Shown here in pieces: positions 30,328-39,862 of a stretch of DNA of 64,000 bases. The translations under genes were made by a program, and so were the position numbers. Every line of letters starts with the position of its first letter. Within the stretch, counting starts at the first letter, position 1. The stretch spans positions 262,164 to 326,163 of the forward strand of contig NW_013657665.1 of NCBI RefSeq assembly GCF_000142905.1, given 5' to 3'. The DNA is from Thecamonas trahens ATCC 50062 (Eukaryota > Apusozoa > Apusomonadida > Apusomonadidae). The notes under the pieces were generated by a model. That model did no database searches, was not told the origin of the DNA, and worked only from the letters and a program-made list of their open reading frames with translations.

Positions 30328-30908
30328 AGAGAGAACAGAAACAGATACAGTGTGTGGAGTGGTATGGGCTATGCGCGTGTGCTAGAGTGGAGTGGAGTAA
30401 TGGTTGTAGTGGTGGCCGGGGTCGTGCTGTGGTTGTGGTCGTCGTGGCTGGTCCGTAGCTGCGGGAGCAAGTGGGTGAGTGGAGGACGTGGCACCACGTG
30501 AGCCCAGAGCTCCCCCAGGCAAGACGGCCACCAATCAAACACCACATGGCCAACATCAATTGCGATGACATCCATCGACATCAAGGCCATGATGCCGCCT
30601 ATAGCCAAAGCCCACCAGGACTATGTGGCGTTCTGATCTTAAAAAATAAGCTACTGTACATCGGACCAGAGAAGCCACCGAGTGTGATCAGTGGGTGTTG
30701 GCTGGGCGGGCGGGAGGAGGTGGCGGGGTGAGTGGCGGGGGGGGGGGGGGGGGGAGGCCGTCTGTCTATGTCGGGTTGCTGACGGGATCATCACCGCCCT
30801 CCACGACGACCACCTTCCCGCCCGTCTTCCTCCCTCTCTCACGGCCACCTTCGCCCACCACCACCACCACCACCATTTCACTCACCTCACTCTCTTCCTC
30901 CATAACCT
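30328..30908. promoter_or_regulatory. Divergent intergenic region, saccharopine dehydrogenase / COQ9
   Basis: A 581-base spacer between two mitochondrial-protein genes. It has a GTGGT-rich leader for the minus gene, an AT-richer core at about 30530-30660 with CACCAATCAAA, a G18 run at 30737-30754, and a CCACCACCAC leader ending just before the COQ9 ATG. No coding frame. Confidence 0.45.
30737..30754 (+). repeat. G18 homopolymer in the COQ9 upstream region
   Basis: Eighteen G lie about 155 bases before the COQ9 ATG, one of several G or C runs of 12 or more located in leaders or introns of this window. Confidence 0.95.
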
Positions 30909-31853
30909 ATGCTCGCTGTGGCCACGGGGAGACTGACGCGGCTATGCGCCCTGCCGCGCTGTCGACTCGCGCCAGCCGTCACCAAGCCTGCCATCAGCGC
31001 CACGCCTGCTGCCACCGCCGTTGCGTCTGCTGATGCGAGCATTGCGGCTGCGGAATCAAGACGTTGGGCATCGGCGCCGGCGGCCGATCACGATTCAGCA
31101 GTCGAGGTGCTGAAGACAGACATCATCAACGCCGCGCTGGAGGCTGTGCCGAGACTTGGCTTTACTCGCGAGGCCGTCCGCGCTGGCGTGGCCTCGATGG
31201 GATACGCTCCGACGCTGGAGGCCATTTTCCCCCGCGGTGGGGGTGACCTCTTTGATGCCTTTGCTCGGAGATGCAACGTCGTCCTTGCCCGCCATCTCCG
31301 CGCAGAGATCGACTCGGACGCTCCGCCCGAGCGCCGCCTCGCCGCCGCCATCCGCATCCGCCTCGAGCCACACGCCCGGTTCTCGTCCGATGTCATGGCG
31401 GCTGCGCTTGCTCAGCAGGTGGCTGTCCCGGAGAACGTGGCACCTGCAGCGCGCGAGCTCGCGCTCATGGCAGACGAGATCGCGCGTGGAGTCGCCTGGC
31501 CTCTCCACGTGCCTGGCGCGGACGGGCATGGGAAGCCCGGCAGCACCGATGCTCGCACCCACGCACGCAGCGTTGCAGAGTGGAGCCAGCGGAGGATGGC
31601 GGTTGCTGGCGTCTACGCTCTGTCACAAACGTACATGCTCGCCGATCCGTCGGCGCACCACGCGGATACCTGGGCCTTTGTCGACCGCTGGTCCGCCAAG
31701 GCCGTGGCCTCAACCGAGACCTCACAGGCCTGGCTCGACGTCCTCGGCCCGACTCTCGGCTCGTGGTGGCACTCGCTCCACGTGCCCATCGCCAACGCCC
31801 CGCCAGCCGCCGTCGAGACCAGCGCGCGTCCGGCAGCCAGCGTGGAGCTGTAA
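30909..31853 (+). CDS. COQ9: COQ9-like ubiquinone biosynthesis protein
   Basis: A 314-residue protein with an N-terminal presequence rich in Arg/Ala/Thr (MLAVATGRLTRLCALPRCRL). The fold starts at VEVLKTDIINAALEAVPRLG followed by FTREAVRAGVASMGY, a strong match to the TetR-like N-terminal helices of COQ9. Helices with ARFSSDVMAAALAQQVAVPE and EWSQRRMAVAGVYALSQTYM follow, ending in TWAFVDRWSAKAV and a short Ala/Ser tail. COQ9 is a lipid-binding subunit that works with COQ7 in the mitochondrial CoQ synthome. The ATG lies a few bases after a CCACCAC leader. No intron. Confidence 0.85.
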   Translation: MLAVATGRLTRLCALPRCRLAPAVTKPAISATPAATAVASADASIAAAESRRWASAPAADHDSAVEVLKTDIINAALEAVPRLGFTREAVRAGVASMGYAPTLEAIFPRGGGDLFDAFARRCNVVLARHLRAEIDSDAPPERRLAAAIRIRLEPHARFSSDVMAAALAQQVAVPENVAPAARELALMADEIARGVAWPLHVPGADGHGKPGSTDARTHARSVAEWSQRRMAVAGVYALSQTYMLADPSAHHADTWAFVDRWSAKAVASTETSQAWLDVLGPTLGSWWHSLHVPIANAPPAAVETSARPAASVEL

Positions 31854-31916
31854 ACACCTCACCCTTCAGCTGGCCGCTCCACTCACTGCACAGCTCTCAG
31901 TCCTCTCTTGCTGCCC

Positions 31917-32597
31917 ATGGCCGACTGCTCTCCCGTCGCGTCACAACTCGACGAGTTGGTTCATGTACTGTTGTCTGGCGAGTCCGTGGCCGCCGGAGGG
32001 AGTGCAGTTGAGCGTACCGTCGAGTCTCTCAGCGCCATGGTCAACGAAGCTTATGCCGAGGCCGATGCCTTCTTCCTCACCGGCCCGCGTACTTCTGTGA
32101 ACGAGTTGCTGGCCCGGATGGCGACAAGCGGATGCGAAACCCATGTCTGGCGCGAGGGAGGCGGGGGCGATGCTTCGATCGTGGCCTGCGGCTGGATCGG
32201 TCCGCAGGGCCCGCCCGAGGACGATGGCACTGCTTGGCGCTCGGTCGGCCTGTTAGCGGTGGCGGTGAAGTGGCAAGGCCAGGGACTCGCATCGCGGGTA
32301 ATGGATACTCTCGAGGCAGCAGCAAGTGAGACTGGTTCCGGCATCGAGATCTGCGTTGTATCAGTCAAGCCCTGGCTGGTGGCGTGGTACGCGTCGCGCG
32401 GCTTTGTGGCCACCGGCGAAGTCCGCGAGTGGCCAGACGGGCCAGAGCACGACGGGCGCGACGGGACGGCTGACGGATGTATGCGACTCAGGTCAGAGGC
32501 GCAGGTCGAAGTTGAGATGCGCAGAGGGAAGTGGGCTCGGGAGTGGGCTGGCAGCTGGCATCGGTGTGGCTTTGTGGTCATGCGGCGCGAGTCATGA
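31917..32597 (+). CDS. GNAT-family N-acetyltransferase
   Basis: The start is chosen at 31917 (MADCSPVASQLDELVHVLLS); an in-frame ATG three codons upstream at 31908 is possible. It is about 226 residues. Helices with NEAYAEADAFFLTGPRTSV are followed by the acetyl-CoA site SVGLLAVAVKWQGQGLASRV (Q-x-x-G-x-A loop), then CVVSVKPWLVAWYASRGFVA with the Tyr/Phe-rich motif B expected of GNAT folds. The substrate cannot be deduced. It follows COQ9 after 63 bases on the same strand, and its 3' end overlaps the convergent Vps9 gene by six bases. Confidence 0.78.
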   Translation: MADCSPVASQLDELVHVLLSGESVAAGGSAVERTVESLSAMVNEAYAEADAFFLTGPRTSVNELLARMATSGCETHVWREGGGGDASIVACGWIGPQGPPEDDGTAWRSVGLLAVAVKWQGQGLASRVMDTLEAAASETGSGIEICVVSVKPWLVAWYASRGFVATGEVREWPDGPEHDGRDGTADGCMRLRSEAQVEVEMRRGKWAREWAGSWHRCGFVVMRRES

Positions 32598-34814
32598 TGA
32601 CGCCGAACCCGAGTCGGACGCCGGAGCGAGCTCCTCGCGCGGCTGGATGGCCCGCAGCTGGGCCTCGAGAAGAGCAGCCTTAAGCCTGCGATTCTCGGCG
32701 GCAAGCGCGCGGTGGTCGGCCCAGAGCGAGCGAACGTCGGCGAGGGTGAGTTCATCGGGCGACGCCACCGCCAAAAGTGCTGCCCGGAGCTCGCCCGGTG
32801 GGCTGGTTACTCCCAGCGGGGTGGCACTCGGCGAGGTTGCAGTGGAGGTGGGAGCAATTGCAGGTGAAGCGGTGGCGCCCGCGGTGGGCGACGGCATGTC
32901 AAACAACTTGTTGGTCCGCGGCGAGTCGACTGCAAAGATGATGTTGCCCTCGTCATCGGTCCGGAGACGCGGTCCCTTGGCAGACGGCGCGGCTTCAGCC
33001 TGCGGGTGGGCATCGGTTTCGGCAGGCGGAGGGTTGTCACCCGGCTGGAGATCAAGCGGCGGCGGGCGAGCCCACGGGACCGAGAGCGGAGACGACGGAA
33101 TGAGCGGCGGCGGGTGGGCCGATGCGTCGTCGGCAGCGTCGCCCATGTCGATGAGTGAGGTAACGAGCGGGACCGACGGCGTGTCCGGGGCTGGGCTGTT
33201 TGCGGCTGAGAGGGGGTCGGGCAGCTGGCGGCGCGGCGGCGAACGCGGAGCCGACGACGGACTCGGGGCCGGGGCGGCGGCCATGGCGGCGTCAAACTCT
33301 TCGGCGGTCATGTTGAGCTGGGAGGGCTTGCAGTTCTCCAGAAAGGTGATGGCCGAGACAAGGTTGGTAAAGTAGTAGCCGGACTCGCCGTTGAGCGCGA
33401 CAGGCGAGCGGAAGCGCGAGATGTAGTCGCAGTTAGAGTGCATGGCGCGGGCGTTGGCGCGGAGCACCACATAAATGAGGAGCGGAAGAAACTCGTCGGC
33501 ACCTGCAGGGGTGGACGAGCCGTGGGCAAGGATGTTGAAAATGACCTTACAGCAGTTGAGGACGCAGACGAGCTTGTCGCGTGGCGCCTTGTAGTGCGAC
33601 ATCTTGGCGAGCTCATTGGCAGCGAGCTTGATGGCCGACTCGTTGCAGAGCTCTGGCTTGATGTCGAGGTGGTGTGGGCGGAGGAAGGTAGCAAGGGCTT
33701 TGATGTGTGCAGCGAGTGCAGCATCGCGTTCGGCGTCAGTGTCGCCTCCGGGGCGGAACGCCTTGGCGTACAGCTTGGTCATGACGTACTTTTCCAGACC
33801 CTCGCGGGCATTGGCAAATTCGGCCGGCGAAGTCTCGCTCCACATTGGATGCGCAACCATGAGCGAGGCCGTGGACTCGAGGAAGGACCGTACCGTCTCA
33901 GACATGAGTCGCGGCGGCGGCGGCGCCCGACGAAAGTTGCCGACAAACGCCTTGACCGTGTTGAAGACCTCAAAGGCCGACGGGTGCTGGAGCTGGGCGA
34001 GAAAGGCCTGAAAGTCAAGGCTCGTCGGCGTGGAAGAGCCCAGTGCCGACGACGCCGATGCCGACTCGGTGCCCGCGGCCGAGAGCGGGTCATGATCCGG
34101 CGACGGCGGGGACGCAGCTGCGACGGATGCGCTCGCAGGAGTTGAACGCGTCTTGAGTGCCGCTGCCGCCAGCTTGTGCGGGCGAAAGTCGCGGAGAAAG
34201 TTGGCGACTGACGTGGCAAGCGCAGAGTGGGTCCGAGGGGATGATACAGCCGAAGTACGGACGTCTGGGGCACCTGCCACAACTCCGGGCGCAACCACGT
34301 GCTTGGCCCACGAGCAGCCGTCAAAGACGAGCGGATGGGCCGTGATGTAAATGTCGATTTCGCGGCCGGCGAGGACGACTGAGGCGATGCGGAGGAGCTG
34401 GACCGAGAGGATCTCGGTCTGATCGGCAAGGACCTCGAGCGGAGTCTCATACAGCGGCCAGGCAAAGACCGACCGCGGATCGGTGGCAAAGGCCTCGACG
34501 GCGTCCGGATCCGAGAGTGGAGGGGTAAAGGTCAGCAGCTCCGAGTACGACGCGTTGAGCGAGCCGGGCAGGCCGTTGAGCGAGACAAACTGGGACGGAT
34601 TGGCCGGGTTGAGATAGACCACATGCGACTGGATGAACTGAACAGGGAGAGGGGTTGGCAGTGGTTCCAGCGAGACGCCCTGTGGCACAATGAGCATGGT
34701 CGCGCGGTCGGTCGCCAGCACTTCCACCACGTCGCCCAGTCGCGGCGAGGTGGCCAGCTCACGGAGGAATCGATTCGTGCTCTTTTCGTGCTCTACAAAC
34801 TTGGAGACCGACAT
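32592..34814 (-). CDS. Vps9-domain Rab guanine nucleotide exchange factor
   Basis: A 740-residue protein. The first 330 residues contain no recognised domain. The central part has GLEKYVMTKLYAKAF, then ELAKMSHYKAPRDKLVCVLN and CCKVIFNIL, ADEFLPLLIYVVLRANA, SNCDYISRFRSPVALNGESG and YYFTNLVSAITFLENC. This is the Vps9 signature, with the catalytic-Asp region in GADEFLP and the Tyr finger in GYYFTNL. The C-terminal third is Pro/Ser/Ala disorder ending in a short coiled coil (LWADHRALAAENRRLKAALL). Vps9 domains activate Rab5-type GTPases on early endosomes. No A20 zinc finger or RIN/SH2 region is present, so it is a minimal type. Confidence 0.85.
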   Translation of the reverse strand: MSVSKFVEHEKSTNRFLRELATSPRLGDVVEVLATDRATMLIVPQGVSLEPLPTPLPVQFIQSHVVYLNPANPSQFVSLNGLPGSLNASYSELLTFTPPLSDPDAVEAFATDPRSVFAWPLYETPLEVLADQTEILSVQLLRIASVVLAGREIDIYITAHPLVFDGCSWAKHVVAPGVVAGAPDVRTSAVSSPRTHSALATSVANFLRDFRPHKLAAAALKTRSTPASASVAAASPPSPDHDPLSAAGTESASASSALGSSTPTSLDFQAFLAQLQHPSAFEVFNTVKAFVGNFRRAPPPPRLMSETVRSFLESTASLMVAHPMWSETSPAEFANAREGLEKYVMTKLYAKAFRPGGDTDAERDAALAAHIKALATFLRPHHLDIKPELCNESAIKLAANELAKMSHYKAPRDKLVCVLNCCKVIFNILAHGSSTPAGADEFLPLLIYVVLRANARAMHSNCDYISRFRSPVALNGESGYYFTNLVSAITFLENCKPSQLNMTAEEFDAAMAAAPAPSPSSAPRSPPRRQLPDPLSAANSPAPDTPSVPLVTSLIDMGDAADDASAHPPPLIPSSPLSVPWARPPPLDLQPGDNPPPAETDAHPQAEAAPSAKGPRLRTDDEGNIIFAVDSPRTNKLFDMPSPTAGATASPAIAPTSTATSPSATPLGVTSPPGELRAALLAVASPDELTLADVRSLWADHRALAAENRRLKAALLEAQLRAIQPREELAPASDSGSASS

Positions 34815-35022
34815 GGCGAGGATGTACCCGTGGTGGTGGTAGTGGTGGTGGTGGTGGTGGTGGAGTGTGTGGAGTGTGCGAGTGCTGGGGAGAAGGGCGG
34901 GGGAGTCGAGTGTGGAAGAGCAGGTGTTCGCGCGTGTGTGTCACACCGCCGAAAGGCGCGCGCGAGAGAGAGTGTGTGAGAGAGGATTGGCGAGCGGCGA
35001 TGTGACGGACACGGTCCGACCG

Positions 35023-35064
35023 CATCCATCTGAAACAACGGCGGTTGTTTGTTTCAGATGGATG
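35023..35064. repeat. Perfect 16-base inverted repeat (hairpin) at the LRR gene stop
   Basis: CATCCATCTGAAACAA (35023-35038) and its exact reverse complement (35049-35064) flank a 10-base loop. The right arm contains the TGA stop of the leucine-rich repeat gene (minus strand). It could be a 3'-end processing or stability hairpin, or a scar of inverted duplication. Confidence 0.9.
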
Positions 35065-36094
35065 TGGAAGCAGGTGTGGTGTCAGGAGGGATAGGCTGGG
35101 CAGCGGCGACGGCGGCGGCAATGTCAGCGGCTCGCGACGGAGATGGCGCGTCGTTGACAACCGAGACCACGCGGTTTCCGGCATCGGTGACGCAAGGCAG
35201 CCGGAAGAGGTTAAAGCGCGCAAGTTGGGGCGCTTGGGATGCGAGGGCACAGATTCCAGCATCAGTGACCGCCTTGGCACCAGTGAGGCCGATCTCGACA
35301 AGCTCCGATGCACAGAGCGATGGGCCAGAGAGGAGAGCGGCCAGCCCGGCATCGGACACCGCCGAGTAAGCGAGGTTGAGGTTGGCCAGAGGGAGAACGG
35401 CGAGGGCGGCGACGCCGGCGTCAGTAATGGCATGCGAGAGGGTGCAGAGCGAGGTGAGCTGCGGGCAGCCGGCTGCAAGCGCAACGAGGCCGGCGTCAGT
35501 CACGCCGTGAACGCGCTCGACATGGAGGGAAGTGAGACTGGGCGCATGCTCGGCGAGGGCAAGCAAGACGGCGTCGGTGAGCTTGGAGCATCGGGTGATG
35601 TTGAGACTTGTGAGGCCAGGCGCAGCTGAAAGGAGCGGGATAAGTGCGGCGTCGGTGATGCGGTCCAGATATTCGAGGGTGAGCGTGGTGAGCGAGGGCA
35701 GCGGCGTCAGCGCTCGGAGCCCACGGGGCCCGACACTAGCGCAACCGTAGAGATTGAGCTCCTCCAGCTGAGCAAGCGGCGCCAGCTCGGCGGCGTCATC
35801 ATCGGAGAACGAGTCGCAGCTGTAGGCAACAAACGAGATGAGATCTGGCCAAGAAGCGACTGCCGTGGCGATGCCTGGTGCGGTGATGCCCGAGATTGAC
35901 CAGAGCCTGAGCGCCTTGAGCGAGGGGCAGGCAGCGGCGACGACAGCGGCCTCGGGTGCGCCCCAGTGGCTTGGCGGTGCAACATTGACGGCGGCAGGCT
36001 GTTCTGTCGCTGTGCTAGAGTCGAGGCTGGCGACAAAGGCAGCGTTATCGCCGTCGTAGAGTGTTGACGGGCCGACGTCAAGATGGTTGGCCAT
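35054..36094 (-). CDS. Leucine-rich repeat protein, AMN1/F-box-LRR type
   Basis: The start is set at 36094 (MANHLDVGPSTLYDGD); an upstream Met at 36136 is also in frame. It is 346 residues. From about residue 55 it is a run of 24-27 residue LRRs of the cysteine-containing type: LEELNLYGCASVGPRGLRAL, LTSLNITRCSKLTDAVLLAL, LTSLHVERVHGVTDAGLVAL, LANLNLAYSAVSDAGLAALL. This pattern (L-x-x-L-x-L-x-x-C-x-x-I/V-T-D-x-G) is that of AMN1 and FBXL proteins, usually SCF ubiquitin-ligase substrate receptors. No F-box is visible N-terminally, so it may act alone or as an AMN1-like antagonist. The stop codon lies in a perfect hairpin. Confidence 0.8.
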   Translation of the reverse strand: MANHLDVGPSTLYDGDNAAFVASLDSSTATEQPAAVNVAPPSHWGAPEAAVVAAACPSLKALRLWSISGITAPGIATAVASWPDLISFVAYSCDSFSDDDAAELAPLAQLEELNLYGCASVGPRGLRALTPLPSLTTLTLEYLDRITDAALIPLLSAAPGLTSLNITRCSKLTDAVLLALAEHAPSLTSLHVERVHGVTDAGLVALAAGCPQLTSLCTLSHAITDAGVAALAVLPLANLNLAYSAVSDAGLAALLSGPSLCASELVEIGLTGAKAVTDAGICALASQAPQLARFNLFRLPCVTDAGNRVVSVVNDAPSPSRAADIAAAVAAAQPIPPDTTPASTSI

Positions 36095-36169
36095 GGCTGA
36101 GAGTGGAGCAGGACGACAAGTGGGTGGCCATGGCACTCGGGTGGCGGTATTTACCGGCCCGCGATCGCC

Positions 36170-37750
36170 TCAAGCGCCGGTGGGGCGTGAAAGAAGGGCT
36201 TTGCGGAGGAGCTTGCGGAGGGCGGCGTGGGCAAGGGTGAGGGCGATGGCAAGGAAGAGAAGGCACCACACGTACCAGGCAACGAGGAGGAGCATCGAGG
36301 TACGGTAGGAGCCGGTGGCAGAGATGACGGCGCCAATGATGACCGGTGACGGCATGTCGCCGAGGAGGTGGATGCACATGATGGACATTGACATGGCGAG
36401 TGTGCGGTAGTACTCGGAGACGGCCGAGAGAAGGGCACCGTTGATGGGCCCGGTGATGGCAAAGAGCAGGAGCTCAGCAATGACGAGGAGGCCAAAAAAC
36501 ATCTTGGCGGTGTTGACCCAAAAGGCAAAGAAGAGCGGCGGAACGGCGAGGAGGGCGTAAATGAGGGTGAACTTGATCTGCAGCGCGGCGCCGGCCATGC
36601 CCTTGACACCACCGCGGCGCTTGGCGACGGCGTCTACGATGATGCCACCCGCGGCAGTGCCGACGAGGCCGCAGCCGACGGTGATGGTGCCAAGGCCAAA
36701 GGTGGCATCGTCGAGCGACATGTCGAACCGCTTCTGCACAAAGGTCGGCGCCCAGTATGCGAGGCCGCCAAAGACAAAGGTGTACGCAGCGTAGGCGAGA
36801 CAGATGCAGCCGTAGACCGGGTTGGTTAAGACCGTCCAAAAGTCCTGCGCAAAGGTCGACTCGGCGTCGGCCGCAGACTCAGCAGAGTGTGCGGCGGCGG
36901 CGCTACGGTTGCCGAGCGAGCCGGTGCGGGTCTGAGCGGCGCCAGCGAGTAGTGGCGCACGCTCGGCGGCGGCACCGGCGCTGGCGCTGTCGTCGGATGG
37001 GTTGAGCGAGCCTTCAAACGGCGAGACAATGGTGGGGTCGACATCGGGCGCGGCGACCCTAATTGACTTGTCTTTGGACGTCGAGGTGTACGGAAGGAGC
37101 AGGATGCCGAGCGCAAACGGGAGCATGGCCATGGACTCGGTGAGGAAGACCCAGCGCCAGGAGAGGCCGGCCTGGCGGGTGATCACGCCCGAGCCAATGT
37201 AGCCGAGGCCAGCGCCGATGGGGATGGCTGCAAAGAAGATGGAGAGCCAGACCGTCCGCTGCTTGGGCGGGGCAATGTCGTCGATCATGGTAGGCGAGAT
37301 GCCGCAGAACGAGGCCTCGCCCACGCCCGTGAGCGAGCGGGCAATGACCAGTTGGACGTAGCTTGGCGCAAGGCCCGAGTACGCTGTTGCGCCACACCAG
37401 ATGAGCAGGCCGATGCAGAGGAGATAGGTCGGACGGACAGTGTGCACATACTTGGCAAAGATGAGCGAGGCGAGCATAAAGCCGACCATAAAGACCGAGC
37501 CGAGGAGGCCGCCTCGTGTCGAGTCGAGGTCAAAGTGGTTCTCGATGTCAAGGAGGAGGGCAGCAATGACGCCGCGGTCGTAGTATGTCAGCAGATTGAC
37601 GACAGTGAGGAAGAAGAACACCATCCGCCGACCAAAGAACCTCTGCCGCGTGGTCTTCTCGCTCGACGGAAGGTCAAAGTACAGCCCAGCGCCGTTGCCC
37701 GTCCCGCCGCCTGCTGCTCCGCCTGCCCCTGCTCCACGTCCGGAGCCCAT
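36170..37750 (-). CDS. Spinster-like major facilitator transporter
   Basis: A 526-residue protein from ATG 37750 (MGSGRGAGAGGAAGGGTGNG). Twelve hydrophobic segments form two six-helix halves separated by a Ser/Ala-rich cytosolic loop. Family marks are NLLTYYDRGVIAALLLDIEN in helix 1 (N-Y-x-D-R), ARSLTGVGEASFCGISPTMI at helix 4 (R-x-x-x-G-x-G-E-A), DIAPPKQRTVWLSIFFAAIP and GPINGALLSAVSEYYRTLAM. These are the motifs of Spinster (SPNS) proteins, which export sphingosine-1-phosphate or lysophospholipids; plant and fungal members are less well defined. Substrate here is inferred as a lipid. It ends 75 bases upstream of the LRR gene start on the same strand. Confidence 0.85.
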   Translation of the reverse strand: MGSGRGAGAGGAAGGGTGNGAGLYFDLPSSEKTTRQRFFGRRMVFFFLTVVNLLTYYDRGVIAALLLDIENHFDLDSTRGGLLGSVFMVGFMLASLIFAKYVHTVRPTYLLCIGLLIWCGATAYSGLAPSYVQLVIARSLTGVGEASFCGISPTMIDDIAPPKQRTVWLSIFFAAIPIGAGLGYIGSGVITRQAGLSWRWVFLTESMAMLPFALGILLLPYTSTSKDKSIRVAAPDVDPTIVSPFEGSLNPSDDSASAGAAAERAPLLAGAAQTRTGSLGNRSAAAAHSAESAADAESTFAQDFWTVLTNPVYGCICLAYAAYTFVFGGLAYWAPTFVQKRFDMSLDDATFGLGTITVGCGLVGTAAGGIIVDAVAKRRGGVKGMAGAALQIKFTLIYALLAVPPLFFAFWVNTAKMFFGLLVIAELLLFAITGPINGALLSAVSEYYRTLAMSMSIMCIHLLGDMPSPVIIGAVISATGSYRTSMLLLVAWYVWCLLFLAIALTLAHAALRKLLRKALLSRPTGA

Positions 37751-37967
37751 GACTGAGTAGGTGTCGAGGGGAGTGAGCTGGGGTGGTGGGGGGTGAGAAG
37801 GTGTACTCCAGTGAGGTGTGGCTATGGGTGGGTGTGGGTGCGGCCGGCGGTCGGTGTGGGTGGCGCAAGCGAGCAAGTTGGCCGAGCGGCGGTTGCTTGG
37901 TCGCTGGTTGCTGCAAAGGCGGGCACGGCGTGGAATCGAGAGCTTTAGGTGATGGTGATGGTGGTGG

Positions 37968-39226
37968 TCAGCTCGAGCTTGCGCTGGGACCGGCACAGGC
38001 ATCAGATTCAGCATCAAGGTCGGCATCGGGGTCGGCATCAGGGTCGGCATCAGGGTCAGTGGGCTCCTGGAAGCCAGGCGCACGGTCGCGAAGGACCTTG
38101 CGCTCGACATACTCAATGTGGAGAGTGTGGAGAGCTGCAGGGTCAGCGTCGTCGGCCTGGATGTGGAGCGGGTTGCCCGAGGCAAGGACCGAGGTAAGGA
38201 CCATCCATGAGCCCATAGAGAGGTCGACGACGAGGCCGTCGCCTTGGAGGGCGATCGCATCGGCGGAAGCACCAGAGCGGAACGTCACGTAGCTGGCGCC
38301 ACAGAGATGGGCTGTGGCGAGGCCGCGAACAGCCTCAGGCTCGGGCTCGAACCGGCCACCAGGCGTGGCGTGTCCACCGGCCTCGTAGTCAAAGCAGCCG
38401 GCAAGGACGATCGGGTCGAACATGCCGCCGGCCCGGACAGCATCTTCGATGGTGTCGAGCGCGTCGTGTGGAACCAAGACGGTGCCAGTTCCCGAGGGCT
38501 CATCCACCCGGACCCGAAGCGATGGGATCACGACCGCGAGCGGAAGGTCTTGCGTGGCGGCCGCAGCATCGTCGACGGGTGCAGAGGCTGGTGCGGGACT
38601 GCTCGCACTGCGAAGATCAAACCACGGCGGGTACGGATAGTGACCAACGCGCTCGCCCCGGCTGAGCAAGGGACGAAGCATGCCGACAGCACGGGCAGAC
38701 GCAAGCTCGGCAGCATCAAGGGGGACAGCCTGCAGTGTCCGCCCGGTCGAGGGCAGCAGCGTGCCGGGAATCGGCTCTGGGAGCGTCAGCGCCATCGCAG
38801 CAAAATCTCCGAGAGCCGCTACTGTTTCGGTTCGTCCCAGCGCGCCTTGAGGCCAGACGAGCAGCTCATCGAGCGCCACCACTGAGCCCTCCCCAGCGTG
38901 GAGAGCAGCCATTGAGGGCGACGCGCCCAAAAGGCGAGCGCAGCCATCAGCGCCAGTGCAGCGTCCCTGCGGCACGGGACGGGAGCACCATCGCTGTCGG
39001 CAACGACTGCCATGACAAGATTGAAGCCGTTGACAACACCGTCAGGTGAGGTGGCGACCCAAGTGGTGGCGGCGGTGGTCGGGCCGTCGGTGGTGACCAC
39101 CAGCTGCGAGGCATACTCAACGACAGGCACCGGGTCGAGACCTATAGCCTCAACGCCCGGAAGTGAACAGTTGTGTGTGGGCACCGGCTGTGCTTCACAG
39201 TCTTCTGTAGCCGCTTGTTCGGCCAT
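37968..39226 (-). CDS. Split-frame protein of unknown function (intron or frameshift)
   Basis: The N-terminal part begins at 39226 (MAEQAATEDCEAQPVPTHNC) and reads well to about 38900, with VVEYASQLVVTTDGPTTAAT and DAALALMAALAFW. The C-terminal part reads in another frame from about 38950 to the stop at 37968 (GSVVALDELLVWPQGALG ... LAVVIPSLRVRVDEPSGTGT ... DGLVVDLSMGSWMVLTSVLA). The join needs an intron of length 3n+2 or an indel between about 38820 and 39010. One candidate is a 50-base GT...AG interval; no GTACG donor is present. The tail is an acidic DPDADPDADPDAD repeat. The beta-strand-rich composition suggests an enzyme-like fold, but I recognise no family. Confidence 0.5.
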
Positions 39227-39721
39227 GTGTATGTGTGTGTAGGCTGTGTGGAGAGTGTGGCGTAGTGAGGTAGTTGGGTGGCAGGTCAGGGAGGGGGGAG
39301 GATCACTTCAACGTGAACCATCGGTGGCTGTGGTGGCACGGCTTTCCTTCCTTCCAACGTGTGTGGCTGAAGGCTTGCGGTGAGGGAGGCTTGGAAGACG
39401 ACCACACAACTCGCAAGCAGGTATGGGAGTCAGGAGAAATGGAGAGGGGATAAAGGGGATGGCTAGTGTGGCTATGGTGGTTAGGGAGTAGGTGGTTCCT
39501 GTGCAGCCTCTCTCTCCCCCCCTCCCCCTCCCCTCCCAACCCCAACCCCGCTATGCGGGGCTGCTGTGTTTCGGTGGGCGTGGGGGGAGGTGGGGTTGGT
39601 GACACGCATTTTTCTTTCCCCTGGAAGGCTCGCGAAGGGAAGGGGGGGGGGGGGCATGGGGGCATAGGGCAGGAGGGGGGTAGCGCTTTTAGGCGGGTCA
39701 CACTCATTGTTTGTGGTTGTC
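39227..39721. other. Intergenic region upstream of the giant USP gene
   Basis: The region contains GTGTGTG, alternating C-rich and G-rich tracts, and a G12 run at about 39641-39652. It carries no convincing gene. It should hold the promoters of both the minus gene ending its 5' side at 39226 and the USP gene. Confidence 0.4.
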
Positions 39722-39797
39722 ATGTTTGGCCGTGGGCGTCGGTATGGGCTTTGGGCGTTGATGGGTGTGGGTACGGGGGGTGGGCGTGGGCTTCGCC

Positions 39798-39814
39798 GGG
39801 GGGGGGGGGGGGGG
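39798..39814 (+). repeat. G17 homopolymer near the USP 5' end
   Basis: Seventeen G lie inside the interval 39771-39854 that has GTACGG and CTGCAG borders. This favours that interval being an intron rather than coding (it would encode Gly6). Confidence 0.9.
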
Positions 39815-39862
39815 CGGGTCGGCTTTGGGGCGGGTGTTCCACTGCCGCCTGCAGCCAGTTCG

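Noticed and set aside
34140-34315. Short plus-strand frames inside the Vps9 gene
   Set aside because: Shadows of the minus-strand coding sequence, with no conserved content.
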